A stretch of 64,000 nt of DNA from Trichocoleus desertorum ATA4-8-CV12 (GTDB taxonomy: Bacteria > Cyanobacteriota > Cyanobacteriia > FACHB-46), in contig JAHHIL010000022.1 of assembly GCA_019358975.1 (NCBI GenBank), positions 1 through 64,000 of the forward strand. Reading direction: 5' to 3'. The notes under the pieces are model-generated. The model was given only the letters and a program-made list of their open reading frames with translations. It was not told where the DNA came from and did no database searches. A program made the translations under genes and the position numbers. Position 1 is the stretch's first letter. Every line of letters starts with the position of its first letter. This document shows, in pieces, positions 1 through 10,100 of the stretch.

Positions 1-200
1 TTTGGAATCGCTGGAGCTATCGACCCGACAATGGCGTTGCCCTTCATGCCAGTCGGTGAATGACCGCGATGGCAACGCCGCAGTGAATATCAAACAGGTT
101 GGGATTTCAACCTGGGGATTAGGAGATGTCAGTCAGGCTCAGCCTGCAATCTCTGCTTGAGTCCCGAATCCCCGTCTCTTCAGAGCGGGGAGTGGATCAA
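1..200 (+). mobile_element. Right end of an IS200/IS605-family element with subterminal hairpin
   Basis: After the tnpB stop comes an imperfect hairpin at 170-190: CCCCG paired with CGGGG, extended by CTCT/AGAG around one bulged T. A short tail ending near GGATCAA (194-200) follows. Cyanobacterial IS605-type elements typically end this way, in a CCCCG..CGGGG stem plus a few bases. In this family the 3' end of tnpB and the right-end hairpin also form the scaffold of the omega (re)RNA, with the guide taken from the flank. If that holds here, the guide would start near position 201. The exact end cannot be fixed without the left end or an empty site. Confidence 0.7.
2..160 (+). CDS. tnpB: TnpB (IS200/IS605-type OrfB) C-terminal fragment, cut by window edge
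   Basis: Frame 2 is open from the window edge to a TGA at 158-160 and encodes the last 52 residues of a TnpB-like RNA-guided nuclease. The visible part has the second half of the zinc ribbon (CPSC, near 38-49) followed by DRDGNAAVNIK. This is the conserved C-terminal signature of TnpB, whose Asp completes the RuvC-like active site; most members have DRDxNAAxNI. The tail GLGDVSQAQPAIS is typical of cyanobacterial copies. The first half of the zinc ribbon and the other RuvC motifs lie outside the window, so intactness cannot be judged. A right-end hairpin follows at once, so the element ends here. Family assignment is firm; activity is unknown. Confidence 0.85.
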   Translation: MESLELSTRQWRCPSCQSVNDRDGNAAVNIKQVGISTWGLGDVSQAQPAISA

Positions 201-529
201 GAGCCTTTGGTTTTGAGGTCAGCCAGCATTAAGTTGATGCGCTCAGCCACATCTGCCTTACCTTCTGGATCGGCGTCATATAGAAATACATCCAGAATGA
301 ACCAGCGACAGAGGATGGGGTCAATCTGGACTAATTCCAGCATGACTCCGTTGATGACTTCGGTCGTCCAATCCCTAGGCAAGCGCTGGAGTTCATCTCG
401 AATTGCCAAGGCATCTTCTAAGTTTTGACTTTTGTGGGCCGCGATCGCAGATTTAACCACAGCCTCAACCAATTTGTTGAGACCGATCGCTATATCGGAA
501 TTGGGGGAGTTGGGAGGCTGGTCTTCCAA
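197..529 (-). CDS. Conserved hypothetical protein, 110 aa
   Basis: A small, soluble, mostly helical protein without signal peptide or membrane segment. It starts MEDQPPNSPNSDIAIGLNKL and has a pattern resembling cyanobacterial proteins of unknown function. I recognise no catalytic motif. It lies 72 bp downstream of dnaE on the same strand and could be read through from it. Its stop codon (197-199) falls in the last bases of the IS605-type right end, so the insertion may have supplied the stop and removed a few native C-terminal residues. Function unknown. Confidence 0.6.
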   Translation of the reverse strand: MEDQPPNSPNSDIAIGLNKLVEAVVKSAIAAHKSQNLEDALAIRDELQRLPRDWTTEVINGVMLELVQIDPILCRWFILDVFLYDADPEGKADVAERINLMLADLKTKGS

Positions 530-601
530 GAGAATTTTTTAGATAGTAATACTTCTGAGCTTAGTATGACTCCCTTATTTTTGACCGACATCAACGCTAA
601 T

Positions 602-3600
602 TTAAGCATTAACTAAAGCTGAGGCTCTGGCTTGAAAGCCAGCTCTCGCTAAACCATCCACAGCAGCCTGATAATCTTGCACGCGGAACTGTGCCCCTAA
701 GCGCACAAATTGGCGTCGGTTAGAAGCAGAAACGATCGCGACTACTAGAATTTTGGCTTTTTCCTCGTCGCCTCGGTTTTCTAGTAATACTGTTCTGAGG
801 CGATGCTGCGCTTCAATGTCACTAGCTCGTTGGGGGTCAAGCTCTACCATCAGCATCCGTACTTCTTCTACAAGCTCCGCATCATCAATGATGAATTGGT
901 TGCGGTCGTCGCGGCGATCTACTTTGCCCCAGATCATTAAGCGAGCATCAGGAATAATATAAGCTTCGATTCGCGCAAAAGATTTGGGAAACACCACGGC
1001 CTCTGCTTGCCCCGTCAAGTCCTCAATTTGCACAATGGCCATGCGATCGCCTTTCTTGGTGACTACGGGCTTGACATTGGTCAGCATGACGATGGCGCTA
1101 ATAGTTACATCATCGCGCTGTTCACCCAAGTCACAAATATTGATCGGGGCCAGGATCTTGGCTGATTGTTGTAGCGACTTTAGCGGATGGTCGGAGATGT
1201 AGAAACCGAGCAATTCTTTCTCTAGCCGTAGCTTTTCCTGCTTCGGAAAATCTTCTACGGGAGGTGCTTTGGGAGCAGATTCAAAATTAGTTGTAGCTAT
1301 TGTATCGTTGCTTTCAGCCGTGGCTCCTCCAAACAAATCGAACAAGTTCCCTTGACCGATCGCCCGATCTTTGGCGCGGGCTTGGGCCCAATCAATCACG
1401 AGCCCTAGGTCTTGAATCAGCTGGTTACGGTTGGAGTTGGGGTCAAAAGCGTCCATTGCCCCGCACTGAATTAAGGCTTCTAAGGCTCGTCGGTTTACAG
1501 AGCGAGAATCCACGCGATCGCATAGATCCGCCAGTGATTTAAATGGGCCTCCTTCGTCACGAGCCGCCAAAAGACACTCGATCGCACCCTGACCTACGTT
1601 ACGCACCGCTGACAGACCAAATAAAATACTGGTTTTGAGCGGGGTGAAATCTACGAGCGATCGGTTGATATCCGGTGGCTCTACTTCAATCCCCATACTC
1701 AAGCAAGTACTAAGATATTTTTGAACTTTATCCTGATCGCCACTATTAGCGGTTAATAAAGCTGCCATGTATTCGACTGGATAATTAGCCTTTAAATAAG
1801 CGGTTTGATAAGTGACATATCCATAAGCTGTGGAATGGGATTTATTAAAACAGTACTCTGCGAAAAGTACCATTTGATTGAAGAGTTCTTCGGCAATTTT
1901 GGACTTTACGCCATTCTTCGTTGAGCCATTTACAAAGATTGCCTGATGCTTTTGCATCTCAGACATCTTCTTTTTACCCATCGCCCGACGTAGCAAATCG
2001 GCTTGCCCCAAAGAGTAGCCACCCATATCTTGAGCGATCTTCATGATCTGCTCTTGATAGACCATGATGCCGTAAGTTTCTTTGAGGATTGGCTCTAAAA
2101 TTTCATGAGCATAATCAATTTGTTCTCGGCCATGCTTACGGTTAATAAACTTAGGAATTAAACCTGCATCTAAAGGGCCTGGACGGTAGAGCGCCAGAAT
2201 TGATGAAATATCTTCTAAGTTAGAAGGTTTTAGATCACGTACTACCTGACGCATGCCAGAAGACTCTAACTGGAAAATACCTTCTAGTTCCCCTTTAGCT
2301 AATAAGGAAAAAGCTTTGGAGTCATCCATCGGAAGTTGGTCTGGATCGACTTTTTGGCCGTGGGTTTGCTCAATTAAGTCAACCGTTTTCTGGATCATCG
2401 TCAGGTTTCTAAGACCCAGGAAGTCCATTTTTAGGAGGCCAATATTCTCAATATCTTCCATGAAATATTGAGTAATTACAGAGCCATCATTGTTGCGTTG
2501 TAATGGCACAATTTCATCGAGAGGTTGAGCCGAGATCACTACTCCGGCGGCATGCACGCCAAAGGTTTTGTTCGTGCCCTCAATTCGGATTGCCATGTCA
2601 ATCCAGCGGCGATAGGTGACGGAAGTGTTGGGAATTGTTTGGTTGCCATCGTATTTTTCTTTGAATTCTGGGGCGGGGGTGCCATCCGAAATCATGACCT
2701 TAAGTTTGGCAGGCTTACCCCTTGCCACCGGAATGAGTTTCGCCATGCGATCGGATTCACCGTAGGGGATATCTAACACCCTAGCTACATCCTTGAGCAC
2801 CGCTTTTGAGGTCATGCGGTTAAAAGTAATAATTTGGGCCACCCGGTCTTCACCATATTTGCGGGTGACATATTCCAGCATTTGATCACGCTTTTCAATG
2901 CAGAAATCGGTATCAATATCAGGCATTGACTTCCGTTCTGGATTCAAAAATCGCTCAAATAGTAAGCCGTGATGTACCGGATCAATATTGGTAATTTTTA
3001 GGGCGTAAGCGACTAAAGAACCTGCTGCGGAACCACGCCCTGGCCCTACTGGAATCCCACTATCCCTGGCGTACTTAATGTAGTCCCAAACCACTAGGAA
3101 GTAATTAGGGAATCCCATTTGCTGGAGCATTTCTAGCTCATACTCTAACCGTTCGCGATAGGTAGAAGGTATCTCTTGCTGAGACTCACAGCCTAATCGC
3201 TGCAATAAACCTTCCCAGGTTACGTGCTCTAAATAAGTATCAGGAGTGTGGCCTTCAGGAACTGGGTAATTTGGTAGGGGATCTTTTCCTAAAATGTCGT
3301 AAGGTTCTACTTTCTCAGCCACTTCTAGAGTGGTCGCGATCGCCTCTTCAATCACTTCATCCGGTAAATGATCTTGAAAGAGTTGCCGCATTTCATCGGC
3401 TGATTTTAGATACTCAGTCCCGCTATAGCGCAGCCGTTTATCTTCAGCAATGAGCTTGCCAGTTTGAATACATAGCAGTGCATCATGGGCTTCGACATCA
3501 AAGCAAGAAATAAAATGAGAATCGTTGGTAGCAACAATTCTGATGTCTAACTCACGAGCAATTTTAATAATTTCAACATTGACGATGCGATCTTCAGTAG

Positions 3601-4138
3601 AACCATGATCTTGAATTTCGAGATAGTAATCCTCGCCAAACAGATCTTTATACCACTGGGCTACTCGACGTGCGACTTCGGGTTTGCCTTGCATAATGGC
3701 TTGCGGCACTTCTCCCCCTAAGCAAGCACTCGTAACAATCAATCCCTCGTGATATTGCTCTAGTAAGTCTTTGCTAATGCAAGGGCGCGAAAAAATACCC
3801 TTCCCTTGTACGCCTTTGAGGTGAGAGATCGTAGTAAGTTTTACGAGATTTTTATAGCCCTGAGTGTTTTTGGCCAGCACGACTTGGTGATAGCGAGGAC
3901 GGCGCTCTTGCTTCTCAATGTCACCGTTGATCACGTACATTTCGTTGCCAATGATCGGCTTGATATCTTTGCCACGACACACTTTAATCAGTTCGATCGC
4001 CCCATACATGACTCCATGATCCGTCAATGCGATCGCGGGCATACCGAGTTCCAAGGCGCGATCGATGAGGGCGGGCAACTGACTGGCTCCGTCGAGCAAG
4101 CTGTAGTCACTATGAATATGTAGGCCAACGAAAGACAT
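602..4138 (-). CDS. dnaE: DNA polymerase III subunit alpha, uninterrupted (no intein)
   Basis: Catalytic subunit of the replicative DNA polymerase, 1178 aa. The N-terminal PHP domain begins with [12 protein letters not shown]. The polymerase core carries the acidic motif PDIDTDF near residue 404 and [12 protein letters not shown] just before it. Helix-hairpin-helix and OB-fold regions follow (for example EAVVFPKSF). ATG at 4138 is preferred over the in-frame GTG at 4153 because DnaE proteins start just before (F)VxLHxHSxYS. In many cyanobacteria DnaE is split by a trans-splicing intein inserted before CFN. Here [10 protein letters not shown] reads straight through at residues 760-769, so the gene is a single intact polypeptide. 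A divergent promoter region lies upstream at 4154-4622. Confidence 0.97.
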   Translation of the reverse strand: MSFVGLHIHSDYSLLDGASQLPALIDRALELGMPAIALTDHGVMYGAIELIKVCRGKDIKPIIGNEMYVINGDIEKQERRPRYHQVVLAKNTQGYKNLVKLTTISHLKGVQGKGIFSRPCISKDLLEQYHEGLIVTSACLGGEVPQAIMQGKPEVARRVAQWYKDLFGEDYYLEIQDHGSTEDRIVNVEIIKIARELDIRIVATNDSHFISCFDVEAHDALLCIQTGKLIAEDKRLRYSGTEYLKSADEMRQLFQDHLPDEVIEEAIATTLEVAEKVEPYDILGKDPLPNYPVPEGHTPDTYLEHVTWEGLLQRLGCESQQEIPSTYRERLEYELEMLQQMGFPNYFLVVWDYIKYARDSGIPVGPGRGSAAGSLVAYALKITNIDPVHHGLLFERFLNPERKSMPDIDTDFCIEKRDQMLEYVTRKYGEDRVAQIITFNRMTSKAVLKDVARVLDIPYGESDRMAKLIPVARGKPAKLKVMISDGTPAPEFKEKYDGNQTIPNTSVTYRRWIDMAIRIEGTNKTFGVHAAGVVISAQPLDEIVPLQRNNDGSVITQYFMEDIENIGLLKMDFLGLRNLTMIQKTVDLIEQTHGQKVDPDQLPMDDSKAFSLLAKGELEGIFQLESSGMRQVVRDLKPSNLEDISSILALYRPGPLDAGLIPKFINRKHGREQIDYAHEILEPILKETYGIMVYQEQIMKIAQDMGGYSLGQADLLRRAMGKKKMSEMQKHQAIFVNGSTKNGVKSKIAEELFNQMVLFAEYCFNKSHSTAYGYVTYQTAYLKANYPVEYMAALLTANSGDQDKVQKYLSTCLSMGIEVEPPDINRSLVDFTPLKTSILFGLSAVRNVGQGAIECLLAARDEGGPFKSLADLCDRVDSRSVNRRALEALIQCGAMDAFDPNSNRNQLIQDLGLVIDWAQARAKDRAIGQGNLFDLFGGATAESNDTIATTNFESAPKAPPVEDFPKQEKLRLEKELLGFYISDHPLKSLQQSAKILAPINICDLGEQRDDVTISAIVMLTNVKPVVTKKGDRMAIVQIEDLTGQAEAVVFPKSFARIEAYIIPDARLMIWGKVDRRDDRNQFIIDDAELVEEVRMLMVELDPQRASDIEAQHRLRTVLLENRGDEEKAKILVVAIVSASNRRQFVRLGAQFRVQDYQAAVDGLARAGFQARASALVNA

Positions 4139-4153
4139 GGGCGTCTCAACCAC

Positions 4154-4622
4154 AGAGGGATGGAGATTAGATTACCGCATATCTAGTGTTCGTACCACTA
4201 AATTAGCCCTATAAATCTCAATATCTAGTAGGGATTGAGTTACAAGGGATCATTCAAGTTAGCGATGCTGTTTAACTCAGTTTTTTAATAGTGCAGTAGT
4301 ACTATTTTACTTGCGTCATCCCAGGGATGTGAGTTAACTTTGGGCGATCGCTTGGTCTGTATAGCAATCCTTTTTGATTTTTGAACGGGTGGGGGGGTGA
4401 ATCCCTGCGTGGGGACGCACCCCCCCACACCCCTTGGTCATAAACCGTTTGTGATCGCTGTATATCTATATTGATTTGGGGCACTCTAAGTGAAAACTTA
4501 GGCTTAAAATAACCGGACGGCAACCCCCTTAGGCAGTTAAAAAATTAATATACAGCCAGCAACTTTATTGAGCCTGGTGCAATCACTACTAGTACCTCAC
4601 ACACAAGCTTCTCACACAAACT
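4154..4622. other. Intergenic region between divergent dnaE and DUF3747 gene
   Basis: This 469-bp spacer must contain the divergent promoters of dnaE and the secreted DUF3747 protein. It also holds a repeat-family copy (4357-4466). An 11-bp perfect inverted repeat, GTGGGGGGGTG at 4389-4399 against its complement at 4418-4428, could form a strong hairpin. I see no convincing gene; the open frame on the minus strand here runs through the repeat. Confidence 0.6.
4357..4466. repeat. Degenerate copy of a short palindromic (MITE-like) element
   Basis: The left end, TATAGCAATCCTTTTTGAT at 4360-4378, matches the left end of the element at 39452-39555. Both copies then have a G-rich stretch, a C(C)TTGCGTGGGG-like or CCTGCGTGGGG core and a C-rich stretch. 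The right end here (GTGATCGCTGTATA) is only a rough complement of the left, so this copy has decayed or diverged. The internal 11-bp G/C stem is specific to this copy. Confidence 0.6.
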
Positions 4623-5876
4623 ATGTTGAATTCCCTGCGGCTTCAATTGGCTGTTTCAGCTACGCTAGCGTTGAGTGCGCTCAGTTCTGTCGATCCGGCG
4701 ATCGCGGCTGCCACGTTTAGTCAACAAGAGGTAGACCAAGGCAAATTTATTGCTGTAGCGGCTCCCTATGGTCAACAAGCTCACCAGCTCCTCATTTTGG
4801 AACAGGTCTCCAATAAGCGTGCCTGTTGGCAAGAAGGTAGCACAGCCGCAAACAGCCCTACTCCCGTAGAACCACTGCTCCTTGGCTTTGACTTCTCAGG
4901 GATTTGTGGGCGCAGCACCGACAGTAACGGCTACTCTCTGCGGATGGCAGGGCAAGACTTAGGGTTGAAGTATAGTGTGCGAGTGGTCAAACGCAACAAT
5001 GAGTTGGTTCTGATCGGGCAACCCAACCGGGGCCAAAACTTACCGATGTTAGAGATTGGTAGAACCCGTGGCTTAGACTCAGGCTTTGCTAAGATTTTTC
5101 TCGATCCAGGTTGGCGGTTGAGCAAGCGGGTTTACAACGATCGCCCGCTTGGTCATGTTTACCTCACCAATGATTTGGCTCCAGAGACACTACTACCCAA
5201 CAACATTGCCACGGGTTCAACTTCGCCTACTACGATTCCTGCGGTTGGCTCTACCAAACCTGTGACCTTCCCCCCAACTGGCTCGACTCGCCCTGCCACT
5301 GCACCTGCTCCCCTGCCGACCGTTCGCCCCACTCAGCCTATTGGAACCGTTCGCCCCACTCAGCCTATTGGAACCGTTCGCCCCACTCAACCCGCTGGCG
5401 TGATTCCTAAAACCCCAACAACTGCAATCATCATCCCCGTGCCAGTCCCTCCTCAATCTACGGTTCAGCCCGCAGGTCAGCCCATAGGTCAGCCTATCAG
5501 TCGGCCCATAGGGCAGCCAACTCGTCAACCTGGTCGGGTGACACCTCAAGTATCCACTTCTCCCGCATCCGTTCCAATTTTGGTTCCACTACCAGAAATT
5601 CAAACGAGACCTAGCACCTCTAGCGTCAAACTGCCGACTGTCACACCTACGCCCAGCATTCCCCCTGTGACTAACTCTAGCCGTCCTCTCCCGAATGGTG
5701 GCATTAAGGTCACACCTGTACCCAGTCTGCCGCCTCTTAACAGCTCTAACAACGCTCCTAGTAAAGGTGGTTTTGTCGTCGTGCCAACGGTTGGCGAGCC
5801 AACCAATAGCCGTACCCAGGCACCTGTGGCTCCCACGGTTCAAATCAACTTACCTACCGTTACGGTTTATCAATAA
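4623..5876 (+). CDS. Secreted DUF3747-domain protein with proline-rich tail
   Basis: A 417-aa exported protein. The first 28 residues form a signal peptide with a probable AIA-A cleavage site. Residues about 30-190 match the cyanobacterial DUF3747 domain: QGKFIAVAAPYG, LLGFDFSGICGRSTDSNGYS, a V-R-V-x-K stretch, then a C-terminal FLDPGWRLSKRVYNDR segment. The remaining 220 residues are low-complexity Pro/Thr/Gln, including three tandem VRPTQPIGT units near 5325-5400 and several QPIG units, as in wall-spanning linkers. The biochemical role of DUF3747 is unknown. The location should be periplasm or outer surface. Confidence 0.85.
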   Translation: MLNSLRLQLAVSATLALSALSSVDPAIAAATFSQQEVDQGKFIAVAAPYGQQAHQLLILEQVSNKRACWQEGSTAANSPTPVEPLLLGFDFSGICGRSTDSNGYSLRMAGQDLGLKYSVRVVKRNNELVLIGQPNRGQNLPMLEIGRTRGLDSGFAKIFLDPGWRLSKRVYNDRPLGHVYLTNDLAPETLLPNNIATGSTSPTTIPAVGSTKPVTFPPTGSTRPATAPAPLPTVRPTQPIGTVRPTQPIGTVRPTQPAGVIPKTPTTAIIIPVPVPPQSTVQPAGQPIGQPISRPIGQPTRQPGRVTPQVSTSPASVPILVPLPEIQTRPSTSSVKLPTVTPTPSIPPVTNSSRPLPNGGIKVTPVPSLPPLNSSNNAPSKGGFVVVPTVGEPTNSRTQAPVAPTVQINLPTVTVYQ

Positions 5877-6016
5877 GCTGAATTCTCTGTCCATCTCATC
5901 TGCTAAGGGGCAGAAAAGTTTTCAGAGAGGAATTCGGTCTTCTGCCCCATGTTTTTCAGGCTGGTTTGGGTTGCGATTGATATGGTATTGCTATTCCGCT
6001 TCACCCGCTATCCTCC

Positions 6017-7177
6017 ATGCTTGACGATCGCCCAGAATTTCGGCATTTTATGCTGCAAGAGATCTACGAGCAACCTGATGTCGTTCAGGCTTGCCTAACG
6101 CAGTATCTCGATTTGGACTGGCCCCAAAATCACACTTCAGGTTACGCTTCCACATCTCCGATGCAGTTGGGATTGTCAGCCTCCCTTTATGACAATTTAG
6201 CGGAGATCCACCTCCTTGCTTGCGGCACCAGTCTCCATGCCAGTTTGGTTGGGCAATATTGGTTGGAACAGTTGGCAGGTATTCCTAGTAGAGTTCGTTA
6301 TGCTTCGGAGTTTCGAGAGACTCCGTTTCCCCTCACTGCCAAGACCCTGACGATCGCGGTGACGCAATCGGGTGAAACGGCAGATACGCTTAAAGCCCTG
6401 GAATTTGAGCAACAACGACGGTTTCAGCGATCGCAGCTTGCTCCAGCCTACCGTCCTCACTTGCTAGGTTTGACGAATCAACCCGCCAGCACCTTACACC
6501 AACGGGTGGACTATATCCTACAGGCACCTTCCGGGCGGGAAGTGGGAGTGGCCGCAACCAAGAGTTTTGTGGCTCAGTTAATGGTGTTTTATGCCTTGGC
6601 GCTAGATTTGGCCGCTCGACGGCAAACCCTATCCAGCGATCGCATTCACCAACTCCTGAGAGAGCTAGAACGATTGCCTGGAAAGATTGCCCAGATTCTA
6701 GAATCCGCCGATGCGATCGCCCAATTGGCCAAAGATTTAGTGGATACTCAAAATTTTATCTTTTTGGGCCGAGGCATTAACTACCCGATTGCCCTGGAAG
6801 GAGCCTTAAAGCTAAAAGAAACCAGCTACATCCATGCCGAAGGTTATGCGGCAGGAGAATTTCTACATGGGCCGATCGCGATTTTGGATGAAAACGTAGC
6901 TGTAGTGGCGATCGCCATGCCAGGGCAAGTGTATGACCAAACCTTGGCAAATCTACAAAAGGTGAAATCTCGTGGATCTAAGTTAATTGGCATAACCACT
7001 CCTGAAAACCCCGCCGCCGCTTTGTTTGACTGCTTGCTGCCGATGCCCGACGTAGATGAGTTAATGTCGCCAATCTTGACGGTAATTCCCTTGCAACTCT
7101 TGGCCTATTACATCACGGTGTATCGTGGCCTAGATGTCGATCGCCCTCGCGGTTTAACGAAGTCTTTGACCACATAA
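6017..7177 (+). CDS. GlmS-like double-SIS isomerase lacking the glutaminase domain
   Basis: The 386 aa match the C-terminal isomerase half of glucosamine-6-phosphate synthase. The first SIS domain has ACGTSLHA and TQSGETADTL. The second has GRGINYPIALEGALKLKETS and AEGYAAGEFLHGP, which includes the Glu that acts in ring opening/isomerisation in GlmS. The C-tail RGLTKSLTT keeps the catalytic Lys but lacks the usual final VE. The normal N-terminal class II glutaminase (Cys1) domain of about 240 residues is absent, and no frame upstream encodes it; the protein begins right at the inter-domain MLQEIYEQP motif. It might use free ammonia, deaminate or isomerise a sugar phosphate, or work with a separate partner. 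A complete GlmS elsewhere in the genome is likely but not visible. Confidence 0.85.
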   Translation: MLDDRPEFRHFMLQEIYEQPDVVQACLTQYLDLDWPQNHTSGYASTSPMQLGLSASLYDNLAEIHLLACGTSLHASLVGQYWLEQLAGIPSRVRYASEFRETPFPLTAKTLTIAVTQSGETADTLKALEFEQQRRFQRSQLAPAYRPHLLGLTNQPASTLHQRVDYILQAPSGREVGVAATKSFVAQLMVFYALALDLAARRQTLSSDRIHQLLRELERLPGKIAQILESADAIAQLAKDLVDTQNFIFLGRGINYPIALEGALKLKETSYIHAEGYAAGEFLHGPIAILDENVAVVAIAMPGQVYDQTLANLQKVKSRGSKLIGITTPENPAAALFDCLLPMPDVDELMSPILTVIPLQLLAYYITVYRGLDVDRPRGLTKSLTT

Positions 7178-7186
7178 GGCGGGTTC

Positions 7187-10100
7187 CTACTGGCTCAATG
7201 GCTGCGTCACTGCACCCAATGCCATGAGTGTAGTTTTTTGAGCCTCCGTTAAACCCATCACCTCTGTAATATTCATTCCTTCGTAAGGTCGAGGTGGTTG
7301 CAGCGTATGAGCACATATCCCTGTTTCGAGTTGCCAACATTTTATAGTTTCATCTTGGCTACCGCTCCATAGCACTTGGCGCTTGGCATCAAACACCAAT
7401 GACCATACCCAGTTTTGGTGACCTGACAAAGTGTTTAGGCACTCATCGCTGCTTAAACTCCAGATCTTAATGGTTCTGTCAGCGCTGCCCGTAATCAGAG
7501 AGTTGCTACCCGGATGAAAGAGAATTGCCAGAACCGGACTGGTATGACCTGACAAAGTTTTCTCACATTCTCCGGTAGCAACATTCCATAGCTTGATGGT
7601 AAAGTCATCTCCCCCCGTTGCTAGCAGTTGTCCATCCGAGCTAAAAGCCACAGACCAAACTCGGTTGGCATGGGCTTGGAGGCTTCTGAGGCATTGACCT
7701 GTGGCAACATCCCACAGTTGAATCATTTGCTCGTAGCCACCACTTGCCAGCCAGCGAGCATCGGGGCTAAAAGCGACAGACAGCACCGAGCTGGAATGAC
7801 CTACCAATGTCTTGAGACATTCTCCACTGCTGAGATCCCACAGCTTTACCAAGTGGTCGTAGCTACCACTAGCGACTAATTTCCCATCTGGGCTTAAGGC
7901 AGTTGCCCAGACCCAACTGGTATGACCTTGCAGGGTTTTCAGGCATTCTCCAGTTTGCACATTCCATAGTTTGAGCGTGCGGTCTAAGCTGCCTGTAACC
8001 AGGGTTTTTCCATCCGGTGTGAAGGCGACCCCAAAGATCCGATTGGTATGTCCCCGAAAGATTTTTGTGGGTGGGTTGGCTAAACTGCTGGCAGAAACAG
8101 CCAAGGCTGGAGGTTCTCCAAATTCTGCGGCGTTGAGATTCCACAGCCTCAGGGTTTGGTCTTCATGGCCGCTAGCTAGCCATTGCTGATCTGGACTCAG
8201 AGCGATCGCATAGATCGAATTACTGTGACCCTGAATGGTTTTGGCACATTGACCTGTAGAGATATCCCAAATTCTCGCAGTATGGTCATCTCCCCCACTC
8301 GCGAGTAGATGTCCCTCTGGGTGAAAAGCGACAGACCAAACCCGATTGGTATGTTTTTGTAAGGTGGTCAGGCATTCTCCTGTGGGTACGCTCCACAGCT
8401 TGACGGTTTGGTCATAGCTACCACTAGCAACCATTTCGCCGTTGGGGCTAAACGCTACAGCCGCTACAGTGCCGATATGTCCCTGGAGAGTTCTTAGACA
8501 TTCTCCCGTACTGGCATTCCACAGCTTCACGGTATTGTCAAAACTGCCGCTGACTACAGTTTGCCCATCTGGGCTGAGTGCTACAGCTTTGACCCAATGA
8601 CTATGGGCTGGAAAGCTTTGGAAACATTCTCCTGTCGCGATCGCCCACAGCTTGATAGTTTGATCTTCGCCTGCACTAGCTAGCGTTTGGCCGCTGGCAT
8701 CCACACTCACCGCCCACACACAGGCCGCATGTCCTTCTAAAACTCGCAGACAATCTCCGCTCTGAATATCCCAAATCCGAATGGTTTGATCGGCGCTACT
8801 ACTAATCAGGATTTGAGCTGCTCCCCCCTCTGCATATTCTGAATTGGCAGCAAAGGCGATCGCTGTGACAATGCTGTGATGTCCGTGCAAGGTTTTGAGG
8901 CATTGCCCTGTCTCTACATCCCACAGCCGCACTGTATGATCTTGCCCACAACTGGCTAAAACTCGGCTGTCCTGGTTAAAAGCAACGGCCCAAACCCAAC
9001 TGTTATGACCCTTGCAAGCGGTAAGTTGTTTACCATCTACCGCTCTCCAGATGTGAATGTCGCCATTGGTATCGCTAGTCGCTAGGAGTTGACCCTGTGA
9101 GTCCAAGTTCACAGAAGTAATGCCGCCAAAGGTCGCAGCGAAAGCACAATCGATGAACTCTGCTTGGGCAAAATTCACCTGATGTAAATTGACATCTTGC
9201 AGATAGGCTTGGCGGATCTTTAATTTGGAAAAATCATAACCCGCCAAGTTTGTTTCTAACTGGCGAAACAAGTTGAGGAGGTTACCCCCGCCGTATCCGA
9301 CAAAACCAGGTGACTGATGTTGTAGGTTAGTCAAAAGCTGATTGAGTTTTTGTTCGAGCTGTTGTGGCGATCCTAAGGCGGTTAGCGATCGCTCCATCAC
9401 AGCCTTTAAGATCACCCGCATCTGGCTTTCGCGGATGTACTCTTTGGCTTGGGCTTTCATCAACACGTGGCTTAGCAGCAACCGAGGAGAGACTGTAACG
9501 ATCTCCTCACAGACTTGCTCAATCAGTTTTTCGGTGACATACTCCATCACCACTGGCTGTTGCGTAAACCCCACTGGGCCATTCTCGCCAACATTGGGTC
9601 TGGCTGTGTCAATTAGACAGCGCCATTTCAACGACTCCAACGTCTCCAGTAATCTGAGCTTCGAGATTTCCGGCACCATATCAGCTGAAATTTCAGCGGG
9701 TGAGACAGGTTCCCGGTTGATAGCCAGCCAGTACATTACCTGGATTTCTATGTCTGACAAACGCTGAAATTGTTGGCTCAGTAAGGTAGCAATGCCATTG
9801 AAGGCTCCTGTACCCTGGTCGAGAAACGTCGCAATGTCACCAGCAAATAAATCTTGGATGGAAGTGGCAGCAATCTTGAGCGCCAAGGGATTGCCCCGAT
9901 AATGTTCAATCAAATGATTTTGCTCGGTGTTTGAACCTGCTAATCCTTTCGCTAGCAGAATTTCTTGACCTGCGATCGCTTCCAAGCCAGACACTGCTAG
10001 CGTTCGGACTAGCAACAAATCTCCTTCTAGCGCTCCTATTTCTTGGGGTTTCTCGCGGCTCGTAATCACCAAACAACTTTGGTGGGAGATCTCGCCGACC

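Noticed and set aside
602-4138. Intein in DnaE
   Set aside because: No intein start (CLSYxTxI-type) or end (HN|C) motifs; the CFN site is continuous.
4302-4523. 73-codon minus-strand ORF
   Set aside because: It runs through the palindromic repeat (G7/C7 stem) and has no conserved features, so it is probably non-coding.
5217-5843. Long antisense ORFs opposite the DUF3747 proline-rich tail
   Set aside because: They arise from the repetitive codon pattern of the real gene; their products are Arg/Gly/Ser-rich low complexity.
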